DNA from: Actinomycetes bacterium
GTDB lineage: Bacteria > Actinomycetota > Coriobacteriia > Coriobacteriales > Atopobiaceae
DNA length: 64,000 nucleotides
NCBI GenBank assembly: GCA_029546925.1
Contig: JAKPQM010000085.1
Location: 1-64,000 of the forward strand
Direction of reading: 5' to 3'
The position numbers were made by a program, and so were the translations under genes. The notes below the pieces were generated by a model. That model was not told the origin of the DNA, ran no database searches, and saw only the letters and a program-made list of their open reading frames with translations. Positions 42,366 through 51,974 of the stretch are shown one piece after another; position 1 is the first letter of the stretch, and every line of letters starts with the position of its first letter.

Positions 42366-44837
42366 ATGGCACCGATATTCTTGGGCGAACGCCTTCAGAC
42401 GTTCGCGCGCAATTTCTCGTCGCGTAAGTTCTTTTCCAGCGAGGAGGAGCTCGAGGAGCTCTACCGCTCCACGTGCATCTCGAGCCTCGGCAAGACCTTC
42501 GAGGAATGCTCCGATCAGGAGCGCTTCGCCATCCTTGCCCGCCTCGTTGCCCATGCGGGACGCAACCTCGAGGTCGAGACCCACAAGCCCGGCGAGAAGA
42601 AGATCTACTACTTCTCGCTCGAGTTCCTGTTGGGACCGCTGCTCGACAACTACCTCATCAACCTCGATGAGCGCGAGATGGTGGAGAGCGTCCTCGAGAA
42701 GATGGGGACCTCGCTCGACACGCTGCTCGAGCAGGAGAAGGATCCCGGCCTCGGCAACGGCGGCCTGGGCCGCCTTGCGGCGTGCTTCCTCGACTCTATG
42801 GCCCATGAGGGCATCTCGGGCTATGGCAACGGCATGCGCTATCGCTACGGCCTGTTCCGCCAGGAGATCGAGGGCGGCTGCCAAGTCGAGAAGACCGATA
42901 ACTGGCTTGAGAACGGCTTCGCCTGGGAGAGCCAGAAGATCTCGTCCTCGGTCGTCGTCCAGTTCGGCGGCGAGGTCGTGCGCCACGAAGACGAGACGGG
43001 CCGTTTCTGGTTCACGCAGGAGGGCGGCGAGAAGGTCCTTGCCGTTCCCTACGACGTGCCCATCATCGGCTACGGCGGCAAGAAGGTGAACAAGCTCCGC
43101 CTGTGGTCGGTCAAGCCCTATGAGGCGGGCTTCGACCTCGATGCCTTCAACGCCGGAGACTATGCCGGCGCCAGCAAGTTCCGCTCCGATGTGGAGGCCA
43201 TCTCCACGATCCTCTACCCCAACGACTCGGGCGACCACGGCAAGCTTCTGCGCCTCAAGCAGGAATACCTGTTCGTATCGGCGGGCCTGCAGACGATACT
43301 GCGCAGCTACGAGCGCGAGTACGGTCAGGACTGGGAGCATCTGGCCGACCGCGTGTGCATCCACACCAACGACACCCATCCCGCGCTCTGCGGCCCCGAG
43401 CTCATGAGGCTCCTCGTCGACGAGAAGGGCGTGGACTTCGACCTCGCCTTCAAGATCTGCAACCAGACCCTTTCCTACACCAACCACACGGTCATGCCCG
43501 AGGCGCTCGAGCGCTGGCCCATCGCCATGTTCCGCTCGCTCATGCCGCGCACCTACATGTTCGTCGACGAGATCGACCGCCGCTACCGCGACTCCTTCCC
43601 GCACGATATCGAGAATTGGCAGGATCTGCTGCGCCAGACGACCATCCTCTGGGACGGCGAGGTGCGCATGGCCAACCTCTCCATCATCTTCAGCCATTCC
43701 GTGAACGGCGTCTCCGCGCTCCACACCTCCATCCTCGAGAAAACGGTCTTGAAGGCCTTCTTCGAGCTCGAGCCCGAGAAGTTCAACAACAAGACCAACG
43801 GCGTCACCCATCGCCGCTTCCTCGCCGAGGCCAACCCGCCCTACGCCAAGCTCATCACCGACGCCATCGGCAAGGGCTGGATGGACGACGCCTTCCAGCT
43901 CGAGAAGCTGCTCGCCTACCAAAACGACGCATCCTTCCTCCAGGGCATGGAGGAGGCGCGCCGCCAGGACAAGGAGCGCCTGGCCGCCTATATCGCCAAG
44001 ACGACCGGCGTTTCCCTCGATCCCTCCACGGTCTTCGACGTGCAGGTCAAGCGCTTCCACGCCTACAAGCGCCAGCTCCTGAACGTGATGAAGGTGCTCG
44101 ACCTCTATAACCGCATGCTCGCCGACCCCAGCTTCGAGCCCCAGCCCACCTCGTTCATCTTCTCGGGCAAGGCCGCCCAGAGCTACACCTTCGCCAAGGA
44201 GGTCATCCGCCTCATCAACTCGGTGGCCGATGTCATCAACAACGACGCGCGCGTGAGCGATCGCATCAAAGTCGCCTTCGTGCCCAACTTCGCGGTCTCG
44301 AACGCCCAGCTCATCTATCCTGCGACCGATATCTCCGAGCAGATCAGCATCGCCGGCGCCGAGGCGTCCGGCACCTCCAACATGAAGCTCATGATGAACG
44401 GTGCCATCACGCTCGGCACCTACGATGGCTCCAACGTGGAGATCGCCGACCTCGTGGGCGAGGAGCATATCCAGATCTTCGGCCTGCGCGCCGACGAGGT
44501 GGCGCAGCTCCAGGCCTCGGGCACCTATTGGGCCTGGGATATGTACCATGCCGACCGCAACCGCTTGGGCAGGTGCGTCGACATGCTCGTCGACGGCACC
44601 CTCGCGCGCCTCTCGGGCAACTTCGAGAGCATCCACGACGAGCTCATGGTCAACAACGATCCGAGCCTTGTGCTGCGCGACTTCCACGCCTATGCCGACG
44701 CATGGGAAGCCCTTACGGGGCGCTACCCCGACCGCAGGAAGTGGAACCGTTCGGCGCTTGTCAATACCGCCAAGGCGGGATACTTCTCTTCCGACCGAAC
44801 AATACGTGAATACGCCCGCGAGATTTGGCATATTTAG
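42366..44837 (+). CDS. glgP: Glycogen/maltodextrin phosphorylase
   Basis: An 823-residue GT35 phosphorylase releasing glucose-1-phosphate from glycogen. The PLP site is EASGTSNMKLMMNGAITLG with Lys674; other marks are DPGLGNGGLGRLAACFLDS, THRRFLAEANP and VKRFHAYKRQLLN. Length is normal for bacterial enzymes. Starts 39 bases after glgB with GAGAGGAGA. Confidence 0.96.
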   Translation: MAPIFLGERLQTFARNFSSRKFFSSEEELEELYRSTCISSLGKTFEECSDQERFAILARLVAHAGRNLEVETHKPGEKKIYYFSLEFLLGPLLDNYLINLDEREMVESVLEKMGTSLDTLLEQEKDPGLGNGGLGRLAACFLDSMAHEGISGYGNGMRYRYGLFRQEIEGGCQVEKTDNWLENGFAWESQKISSSVVVQFGGEVVRHEDETGRFWFTQEGGEKVLAVPYDVPIIGYGGKKVNKLRLWSVKPYEAGFDLDAFNAGDYAGASKFRSDVEAISTILYPNDSGDHGKLLRLKQEYLFVSAGLQTILRSYEREYGQDWEHLADRVCIHTNDTHPALCGPELMRLLVDEKGVDFDLAFKICNQTLSYTNHTVMPEALERWPIAMFRSLMPRTYMFVDEIDRRYRDSFPHDIENWQDLLRQTTILWDGEVRMANLSIIFSHSVNGVSALHTSILEKTVLKAFFELEPEKFNNKTNGVTHRRFLAEANPPYAKLITDAIGKGWMDDAFQLEKLLAYQNDASFLQGMEEARRQDKERLAAYIAKTTGVSLDPSTVFDVQVKRFHAYKRQLLNVMKVLDLYNRMLADPSFEPQPTSFIFSGKAAQSYTFAKEVIRLINSVADVINNDARVSDRIKVAFVPNFAVSNAQLIYPATDISEQISIAGAEASGTSNMKLMMNGAITLGTYDGSNVEIADLVGEEHIQIFGLRADEVAQLQASGTYWAWDMYHADRNRLGRCVDMLVDGTLARLSGNFESIHDELMVNNDPSLVLRDFHAYADAWEALTGRYPDRRKWNRSALVNTAKAGYFSSDRTIREYAREIWHI

Positions 44838-44873
44838 GGTGTGGGATTATCAGCTCTTCGAAAGGAGTGGAAC

Positions 44874-46019
44874 GTGGCCAAGAAGGAATGCATAGCGATG
44901 CTGCTTGCCGGCGGACAGGGCAGCAGGCTCGGCGCACTCACCAGCAATGTGGCGAAGCCCGCGGTGTCGTTCGGTGGCAAGTTCCGCATCATCGACTTCG
45001 CGCTCTCCAACTGCGCGAACTCAGACATCAGCACGGTGGGTGTGCTCACGCAGTACCGCCCCTACCTGCTCCACTCCTACATCGGGACCGGCGGTGCCTG
45101 GAATCTCGATGAGCAGGGCGGCGGTGTTTCCATCCTGCCCCCGTACGCCACCCAGACCGGTGGCGCCTGGTATGCCGGTACGGCCGATGCGGTCACGCAG
45201 AACCTCGGCTACATCGAGCAGAACGACCCCGAGTACGTGCTGATCCTCTCGGGAGACCAGCTCTACCGCATGGATTACCGGCTCATGCTCGAGAACCATA
45301 TCCGCCATGAGGCCGACCTCACCATCGCGGTCATGCCCGTGCCCTGGGAGGAGGCCTCGCGCTTCGGCATCATCACCCAGGACGACGATGAGCGCATCCT
45401 GAAGTTCAGCGAGAAGCCCAAGCAGCCCGATAGCAACCTCGCCTCCATGGGCATCTACATCTTCAACACCGCCCTGCTCGTCGAGAAGCTCAAGGAAGAT
45501 GCCATCGACCAGACGTCCACGCACGATTTCGGCAACGACATCATCCCGAAGCTGCTCGCCGAGAACAGGCGCCTCTACACCTACACGTTCGAGGGCTTCT
45601 GGCGCGACGTGGGCACCATCTCGAGCTACCACGAGACGAGCATGGATCTCCTCGGTCCCGAGCCCGCCTTCGACATCTTCTCCAGCAAGTTCCCCATCAT
45701 GAGCAATGCCTCCACGAGGCCGCCCGCCTATATCGGCCGCAACGGCAGCATCGACGACTGCCTCGTGGCCAACGGCTGCCAGATCTTCGGCACCGTGCGC
45801 CACTCCATCGTCTCCACCGACGCCTGCGTCGGCGAGCACGCGGTGGTCGAGGACTCGATCCTGCTGCCCGGTTCCCGCGTCAAAGACGGCGCCCACGTGG
45901 TGCGCGCCATCCTCGGCGAGAACTCCACGGTCGAGGAGAACGTCAACCTGGGCTCCGTGGACATGACCAAAGACACGGCCGTTGTCGGCAACGATGTCGT
46001 TGTGGGAAAGGGTGAGTAG
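44874..46019 (+). CDS. glgC: Glucose-1-phosphate adenylyltransferase, catalytic subunit
   Basis: A 381-residue ADP-glucose pyrophosphorylase. [14 protein letters not shown] is the nucleotide loop, [15 protein letters not shown] and the [21 protein letters not shown] strand give the metal Asp, and [18 protein letters not shown] is typical of the C-terminal part, which then has left-handed beta-helix repeats. I chose GTG 44874, with GAAAGGAG upstream, over GTG 44841. glgD follows after two bases, which suggests a GlgC-GlgD heteromer. Confidence 0.95.
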   Translation: MAKKECIAMLLAGGQGSRLGALTSNVAKPAVSFGGKFRIIDFALSNCANSDISTVGVLTQYRPYLLHSYIGTGGAWNLDEQGGGVSILPPYATQTGGAWYAGTADAVTQNLGYIEQNDPEYVLILSGDQLYRMDYRLMLENHIRHEADLTIAVMPVPWEEASRFGIITQDDDERILKFSEKPKQPDSNLASMGIYIFNTALLVEKLKEDAIDQTSTHDFGNDIIPKLLAENRRLYTYTFEGFWRDVGTISSYHETSMDLLGPEPAFDIFSSKFPIMSNASTRPPAYIGRNGSIDDCLVANGCQIFGTVRHSIVSTDACVGEHAVVEDSILLPGSRVKDGAHVVRAILGENSTVEENVNLGSVDMTKDTAVVGNDVVVGKGE

Positions 46020-46021
46020 GA

Positions 46022-47116
46022 ATGCCTAAGGTTATCGGTCTTATCACCTGCAACTATTCCGTCAAGCATCCGGGCGTCCTCTGCGCGAGCCGCCCTGCCG
46101 CCTCCATGCCCTATCTCGGCAGGTACCGCCTCGTCGACTTCCCGCTGTCCAACATGGTCGATTGCGGTATCCGCACCATCGGCATGGTCATGCCGTTCAA
46201 CTACCGCTCCATCATCGACCACGTGGGCTCGGGCAAGGAGTGGAGCCTCGACCGCAAGAACGGGGGCCTGTTCTTCCTGCCGGGCTCGGCGTTCGGAACG
46301 TCGCGTGCCGGCGCCCGCTTCCTGCTGCGCGACCTCATCGCCAACAAGGTCTATTTCCAGCGCTCCTCGGCCGACTACGTGATCTTCTCCACGGCGAATT
46401 TCGTGTACAACCTCGATATGAGGCAGCTCATCGACGCGCATTGCAGCTCCGGCGCCGATATCACCGTGCTCGCGCGCCCCTCTGCGGGCACCGATGAGGA
46501 CATCGTGGGCCTCAAGATCGACGGCGAGCGCGTTGCGGGCACCTATCAGGGCGTCTCCTACGGCGATACGGAGTTCCTCGATTGCTTCATCGTCTCGAGG
46601 AGCCTCCTGCTCGATATGCTCGACTGGTACGCCGCCAACGATTACCTCGACCTCTTCGAGGCCATGGCCGACGACTTCGGCCGCGTCGACGTGCGCCCGC
46701 TCTTCTTCGAGGGCTACGTCAAGCCGGTCTTCAACCTGAGGAGCTACTTCGAGGGCAACATGGATCTGCTCGATCCCGCCGTGGCCGCCGAGCTCTTCCC
46801 CGAGGGCCGCGAGGTCAAGACCAAGGCGCACGACACCTCGCCTGCCAAGTACGAGGCGGGCAGCCGTGTGAGCAACAGCCTCGTCTCCGCAGGCTGCCGC
46901 ATCTTCGGCCAGGTCACCGACTCGGTTCTCGGCCGCAACGTCATCGTCGAGAGCGGTGCCACGGTGCGCAACTCCATCGTGATGCAGGCCTGCATCATCA
47001 AGAGCGGCGCGCGCATCGAGAACGCCATCATCGACCGCAACAACCTCATACCTGCAGGCACCGAATTCAGGGGCACCCCCGAGGAAGTGCTGGTCAAGGA
47101 AAAAGGCAGCAACTAG
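46022..47116 (+). CDS. glgD: GlgD-type subunit of glucose-1-phosphate adenylyltransferase
   Basis: A 364-residue relative of GlgC. The nucleotide loop is degenerate (SRPAASMPYLGRYRLVDF lacks the GGxGxRL form), as is normal for GlgD, which is thought to modulate GlgC rather than catalyse. The C-terminal half has beta-helix hexapeptides (GRNVIVESGATVRNSIV, CIIKSGARIENAII). Known mainly from Firmicutes and some Coriobacteriia; its pairing with glgC here is typical. Confidence 0.94.
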   Translation: MPKVIGLITCNYSVKHPGVLCASRPAASMPYLGRYRLVDFPLSNMVDCGIRTIGMVMPFNYRSIIDHVGSGKEWSLDRKNGGLFFLPGSAFGTSRAGARFLLRDLIANKVYFQRSSADYVIFSTANFVYNLDMRQLIDAHCSSGADITVLARPSAGTDEDIVGLKIDGERVAGTYQGVSYGDTEFLDCFIVSRSLLLDMLDWYAANDYLDLFEAMADDFGRVDVRPLFFEGYVKPVFNLRSYFEGNMDLLDPAVAAELFPEGREVKTKAHDTSPAKYEAGSRVSNSLVSAGCRIFGQVTDSVLGRNVIVESGATVRNSIVMQACIIKSGARIENAIIDRNNLIPAGTEFRGTPEEVLVKEKGSN

Positions 47117-47124
47117 GGGGTCCC

Positions 47125-48612
47125 ATGGCACACGCGACGAGAAGAAAGCTCCGGGTGCTCCTCGCAACCACGGAGGCCGTGCCCTTCGCCAAGACAGGCG
47201 GTCTCGGCGATGTCGTGGGCTCGCTTCCGCAGGCACTCATCGCCGAGGGCGCGAAGTGCGCGGTGATCATGCCCAAATACGCCACCATCCCCCAGGAATA
47301 CCTGGACGGCATGGAGCATCTCGGCGAGATGTACGTGCCGCTGGCATGGCGCAGCGTCTACTGCGGCGTCGAGCATCTCACCCATGACGGGGTGGACTTC
47401 TACTTCCTCGATAACGAGGACTACTTCAAGCGCGACGGCCTCTACGGCTACTTCGACGATGGCGAGCGCTTCGCGTTCTTCTCGAAGGCCATCTGCGAGG
47501 CCATCGAGCTCTTCCCCGAGCTGCAGTGCGATGTCGTGCAGTGCAACGATTGGCAGACGGCGCTCGTGCCGATATTCTTGCGCGAGCTCTATCGCGAGAG
47601 CGATGCCTGCAACAACGTGAAGTGCGTCTTCACGGTGCACAACGTCAAGTTCCAGGGCCAGTTCAGCGATGCGCTGCTCGACGACGTCCTCGGCGTGGGG
47701 CACATCCCCGCCGCCGCCGACCAGCTGCGCTGCGACGATCGCTCCATCAATTACATGAAGGGCGCGCTCTGCTACTCTGACCTGCTCACCACCGTGAGCC
47801 CGAGCTATGCCATCGAGCTGCAGATGCCGTTCTTCGGCGAGGGCCTCGACTACATGTTCCGCCGCCGCGCGTCCATCCTCTCCGGCATCTTGAACGGCAT
47901 CGATCAGGGCATCTGGAATCCCGAGACCGATCCGCTCATCGCCTTCCATTACAGCGCCGGCAACCTCGATGACAAGAAGGCTGCCAAGCGCGCGCTCCAA
48001 GAGGAGTGCGGCCTCTGGGAGGATGAGAACATCCCGCTCATCATCATGATCGGGCGCCTCACCAATCAGAAGGGCCTGAGCCTCGTGCGCTATGCCATGG
48101 GGCGCATCATGGCCGATGGGGCGCAGATGATCGTGCTCGGTACGGGCGACGCCGATCAGGAGGAGGCCTTCCGCTTCTTCGAGAGCTGCTATCCCGGTCA
48201 GATGTGCGCGCGCATCACCTTCGACAATGCGCTCTCCCACCGCATGTATGCAGGCGGCGACATCCTGCTCATGCCCTCCGAATTCGAGCCCTGCGGACTC
48301 TCCCAGATGATCGCCATGCGCTACGGCACGCTGCCCGTGGTCCGCGAGACGGGCGGTCTGCGCGATTCGGTCCAACCCTATAACCGATTCACGGGCGAGG
48401 GCACGGGCTTCTCGTTCGCGAACATGAATGCAGACGAGATGGCGGATTGCCTGCTCGGCGCCTGCCAGCTCTACCGCGACGACAAGGAAGCCTGGCGCGT
48501 CCTCCAGCAGCGCGGCATGACGACCGATTTCTCGTGGAGCCGTGCAGCTGTGGAGTACCTCGACCTCTTCCACTCGCTGCATCCTGAGATCATCCCCTGG
48601 AAGAAGAGGTAG
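47125..48612 (+). CDS. glgA: Glycogen synthase (ADP-glucose type, GT5)
   Basis: A 495-residue GT-B glycosyltransferase extending alpha-1,4-glucan from ADP-glucose. The KTGGLGDVVGSLP loop near the start binds the nucleotide sugar; HNVKFQGQF, NGIDQGIWNPETDPLI, IGRLTNQKGL and PSEFEPCGLSQMIAMRYGTLPVVRETGGL are family motifs. Starts nine bases after glgD with GGGGG upstream; a longer open frame overlaps glgD and is rejected. Confidence 0.96.
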   Translation: MAHATRRKLRVLLATTEAVPFAKTGGLGDVVGSLPQALIAEGAKCAVIMPKYATIPQEYLDGMEHLGEMYVPLAWRSVYCGVEHLTHDGVDFYFLDNEDYFKRDGLYGYFDDGERFAFFSKAICEAIELFPELQCDVVQCNDWQTALVPIFLRELYRESDACNNVKCVFTVHNVKFQGQFSDALLDDVLGVGHIPAAADQLRCDDRSINYMKGALCYSDLLTTVSPSYAIELQMPFFGEGLDYMFRRRASILSGILNGIDQGIWNPETDPLIAFHYSAGNLDDKKAAKRALQEECGLWEDENIPLIIMIGRLTNQKGLSLVRYAMGRIMADGAQMIVLGTGDADQEEAFRFFESCYPGQMCARITFDNALSHRMYAGGDILLMPSEFEPCGLSQMIAMRYGTLPVVRETGGLRDSVQPYNRFTGEGTGFSFANMNADEMADCLLGACQLYRDDKEAWRVLQQRGMTTDFSWSRAAVEYLDLFHSLHPEIIPWKKR

Positions 48613-48616
48613 TTTT

Positions 48617-51600
48617 TTGCACGCACGTCATATAACGTCGGATTCCGACTACAGAACCCCCTTCGGTGCCGTCCAGTTGGGCGGCACCGTCAAGCTGGCC
48701 ATCGATGTCTGGGACGAGGAGCCGCAAGGCGCCGAGCTGCGCCTGTGGATCGAGGGCAACGGCGAGGCCCTCATCCCCATGGAGGCCGAGGCGTGCGGCG
48801 ATGCCACGCGTTTCTCGGTCGATTTCATGCCCAGGTGTGCCGGCATCTTCTGGTATACGTTCAAGATCCGCGCCGCCGACGGCTCCGTCTGGAGCTATGG
48901 GGCACGCGAGGAGCACGCGGTGGGGGAGGGCGCCTTCCATTACGGCGAGACGCCCTCGTTCCAGATCACGGTGTACGTTCCGCGCAAGACCCAGCCCACA
49001 TGGTACCAGCAGGGCGTGGTCTACCAGATCTTCCCCGACCGCTTCTCCCGCGGGGATGACTGGCGCGAACGGGCGGAGACGCTCGAGATGCCGCGTGAGG
49101 GGCCGCAGCGGCGGCTCGTTGAGGATTGGGATACGCCGGTCTCCTACGAGCGTAGCGAGGGGGGCGGGATCGCCGCCTGGGACTTCTACGGCGGCACGCT
49201 CGAGGGCGTCCGCGAGAAGCTCGGCTACCTCGAGGCCCTGGGCATCACGGCGATCTATCTGAACCCGATCTTCGAGGCGGCGAGCAACCATCGCTACGAT
49301 ACGGCCGACTACACGCGCATCGATCCGCTGCTCGGAGACGAGGAGTCCTTCCGCGCCCTCTGCGCAGATGCCGAGGAGCATGGCATCTCCATCATCTTGG
49401 ACGGCGTCTTCAACCATACCGGGCGCGATTCGCGCTACTTCAACGCCTTCGGCAACTACCCCGATGTGGGTGCCGCCCAGAGCCCCGAATCCCCCTATCA
49501 CCTGTGGTACAAGATGGAGGAGGACGGCTCCTACAGCAGCTGGTGGGGCGTGGCCGATCTGCCCGATATCGACGAGTGCAATCCCGATTACCGTGCGTTC
49601 ATCTGCGGCGAGAACGGCATCGTGAGGAGGTGGCTGCGTGCCGGGGCGCGTGGATGGCGCCTCGACGTGGCCGACGAGCTGCCCGATCCCTTCATCGCCG
49701 AGATCAAGGCCGCAGCGCTTGCCGAGCGCGACGACGCCCTCGTCATCGGCGAGGTCTGGGAGGACGCGACCCACAAGGTCGCCTACAACGAGCTGCGCCG
49801 GTACTTCGAGGGCGAGGAGCTCGACGGCGTGATGAACTACCCGTTGCGCGCGGGCATCCTCCGCTACCTTACCGGCGAGGCCACGGCCACCGAGCTTGCC
49901 GATACCCTCGAGCAGCTGATTGAGAACTACCCGCCCGAGGCGCTGGCCAATTGCCTGAACGTGCTCGGCACCCATGACCGTATGCGCCTGTTCACCATCT
50001 TGGGCGGGGCCCCCGATAAGAGCGAGCTCACCGACGAGCAGCGCGCGGGCTACAGGCTCTCCGAGGGCCAGGCGAGCCTTGCGCGCTCACGGCTCTGGCT
50101 GGCGGCGCTCCTGCAGATGTCGCTTCCCGGCGTCCCCTGCATCTACTATGGCGACGAGCTGGGCCTCGAGGGCTACAACGACCCCTACAACCGCGCGCCC
50201 ATGCCCTGGGATGCGCCCGACCCGTATTGCCCGACCATCTACCGCAACGCCATCGGCCTGCGCAAGGCCCTTCCCGTGCTGGTCGACGGCAGCTGCGAGC
50301 CCTTTGCGGCAGGCGATGACGTCTTCGGGTTCTGGCGCCGCAGCGAGGCGGGATGCGTCTGCGTGCTCGTGAATGCGAGCCTCGAGGAGATCCACGAGGT
50401 CGAGCTGCCCATGGCGGCGCCCCAGGTGAGCGATGTCATCTCCGGCCGCGCGGTCGCGGTGGAGGACGGCGTATGCACGGTCACCCTCTGGCCTTTGGGA
50501 TCGAGCGTGCTGCACTTCCATGAGGAGGCGCGCCTGCAGAAGCCGCTCGGGGCGGGCGCGGGCGTGCTGGCCCATATCACGAGCGTGCCCAACGGCGGGC
50601 GCCCCGGCACGCTCGGCGAGCCGGCGATGCGCTTCCTCGAATGGCTGCATAAAGCGGGGGTGCGTTACTGGCAGATCCTGCCGGTGAACCCCACCGATGC
50701 CTACGGGTCGCCATATGCGGGCCTCTCGGCCTTCGCGGGCGATCCCGCGCTCCTGGAGCCCCGCACCGAGAGGGACTACCGCTTGGCCGAGAGGGACATC
50801 GCGCGCGGCTGCCGCTTCGCGGATGAAAACGCCTCTTGGCTCGAGCCCTACGCCCTCTTCCGCGCCCTCAAGGATGCGATGGGGGAGGAGCCGTGGTGGG
50901 AGTGGCCCGAGAAATACCGCAGCTTCGATCGCGCCCTCCTCGGCGAGCGGTCCTTGAGGCTGCGCGTGCGCCGCCACATGGCCGACCAGCTCCTCTTCGA
51001 GAGGGCGTGGGAGCGCATCCGCGCCTACGCCGCCGAGCGCGGCATCGCGATCATCGGCGATATGCCCATGTACGTGGCAGCCGATTCCGCCGATGTCTGG
51101 GCTCATCCCGGCATCTTCGATCCGGCGCTTCTCGCAGGCGCGCCCCCCGATCCGCTCGGCCCCCAAGGCCAGCTCTGGGGCAACCCCACCTTCCGCTGGG
51201 ACGTGCTCGGGGAAAGCGGCTACGCATGGTGGCTCGAGCGCTTCGGACGCATGTTCGCGCTCTACGATTATGTGCGCCTCGACCATTTCGTGGGCTTCTC
51301 GTCCTACTACGGCATACCTGCCGGCAAGACCGCCTTGGAGGGCGCCTGGCGCTTCGGACCGGGCAAGAAGCTCTTCACGGCCGCATACGACCGCTTCGGT
51401 CCGCTGCCGCTTCTGGCGGAGGATCTCGGCACCATCACCCCTGCCGTGCGCGCCCTGCTCGCCGAGGTGGGGGCGCCGGGCATGAGCGTGGCGCAGTTCG
51501 CGGACGAGGACGTGCTCGAGGGCTTCCACCCTGCGCCGGATACCGTCGCGTTCACGGGAACGCACGACACGACGACGATCCTTGCGTGGTGCGGGGATCG

Positions 51601-51832
51601 CGCCGCATCTGCCGAGGAGGCGCGTGAGCTCGCCGCCGAGCTCACGGAACGCGTGATGGGTGCCAAGGCCGATGTCGCCATCCTGCCGCTTCAGGACGTG
51701 CTGCTCCTCGGCGCCGAGAGCCGCATGAACGTGCCGGGCGTCGCCGAGGGCAACTGGAGCTGGCGTGCCGATGCCCAAGCGGTCATGGCCGCGGGCGATC
51801 GCCTCGCCAAGCTCGTCGGCATGCACGGATAG
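48617..51832 (+). CDS. Alpha-amylase-family glycosidase fused to 4-alpha-glucanotransferase (GH13-GH77)
   Basis: A 1071-residue two-enzyme protein. N-terminal part: beta-sandwich module (1-120), then a GH13 barrel with DGVFNHTG, GWRLDVADE (nucleophile Asp350), VIGEVWED (Glu379) and GTHDRM (Asp454). From about 640 a GH77 amylomaltase follows: DMPMYVAADSADVWAHP, VRLDHFVGF (Asp889), LLAEDLGTITP (Glu935), GTHDTTTILAW. It would shorten and rearrange maltodextrins released from glycogen. The likely start is TTG 48617 with GAAGAGG eight bases upstream; no nearby ATG is in frame. Ends the glycogen operon. Confidence 0.9.
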   Translation: MHARHITSDSDYRTPFGAVQLGGTVKLAIDVWDEEPQGAELRLWIEGNGEALIPMEAEACGDATRFSVDFMPRCAGIFWYTFKIRAADGSVWSYGAREEHAVGEGAFHYGETPSFQITVYVPRKTQPTWYQQGVVYQIFPDRFSRGDDWRERAETLEMPREGPQRRLVEDWDTPVSYERSEGGGIAAWDFYGGTLEGVREKLGYLEALGITAIYLNPIFEAASNHRYDTADYTRIDPLLGDEESFRALCADAEEHGISIILDGVFNHTGRDSRYFNAFGNYPDVGAAQSPESPYHLWYKMEEDGSYSSWWGVADLPDIDECNPDYRAFICGENGIVRRWLRAGARGWRLDVADELPDPFIAEIKAAALAERDDALVIGEVWEDATHKVAYNELRRYFEGEELDGVMNYPLRAGILRYLTGEATATELADTLEQLIENYPPEALANCLNVLGTHDRMRLFTILGGAPDKSELTDEQRAGYRLSEGQASLARSRLWLAALLQMSLPGVPCIYYGDELGLEGYNDPYNRAPMPWDAPDPYCPTIYRNAIGLRKALPVLVDGSCEPFAAGDDVFGFWRRSEAGCVCVLVNASLEEIHEVELPMAAPQVSDVISGRAVAVEDGVCTVTLWPLGSSVLHFHEEARLQKPLGAGAGVLAHITSVPNGGRPGTLGEPAMRFLEWLHKAGVRYWQILPVNPTDAYGSPYAGLSAFAGDPALLEPRTERDYRLAERDIARGCRFADENASWLEPYALFRALKDAMGEEPWWEWPEKYRSFDRALLGERSLRLRVRRHMADQLLFERAWERIRAYAAERGIAIIGDMPMYVAADSADVWAHPGIFDPALLAGAPPDPLGPQGQLWGNPTFRWDVLGESGYAWWLERFGRMFALYDYVRLDHFVGFSSYYGIPAGKTALEGAWRFGPGKKLFTAAYDRFGPLPLLAEDLGTITPAVRALLAEVGAPGMSVAQFADEDVLEGFHPAPDTVAFTGTHDTTTILAWCGDRAASAEEARELAAELTERVMGAKADVAILPLQDVLLLGAESRMNVPGVAEGNWSWRADAQAVMAAGDRLAKLVGMHG

Positions 51833-51974
51833 GCAGCCTATCGGCGATGCGCGCTGTCCGGGCGGGGCGATGGCCCTCCAGATATGGAGAGGCTATCGCC
51901 CGTGCGCCCGGCCACGCGTTTGGGCTATACTCATATGGACTGTGCCTACTCGTATCCTCGCAGGTTGCACGCCT

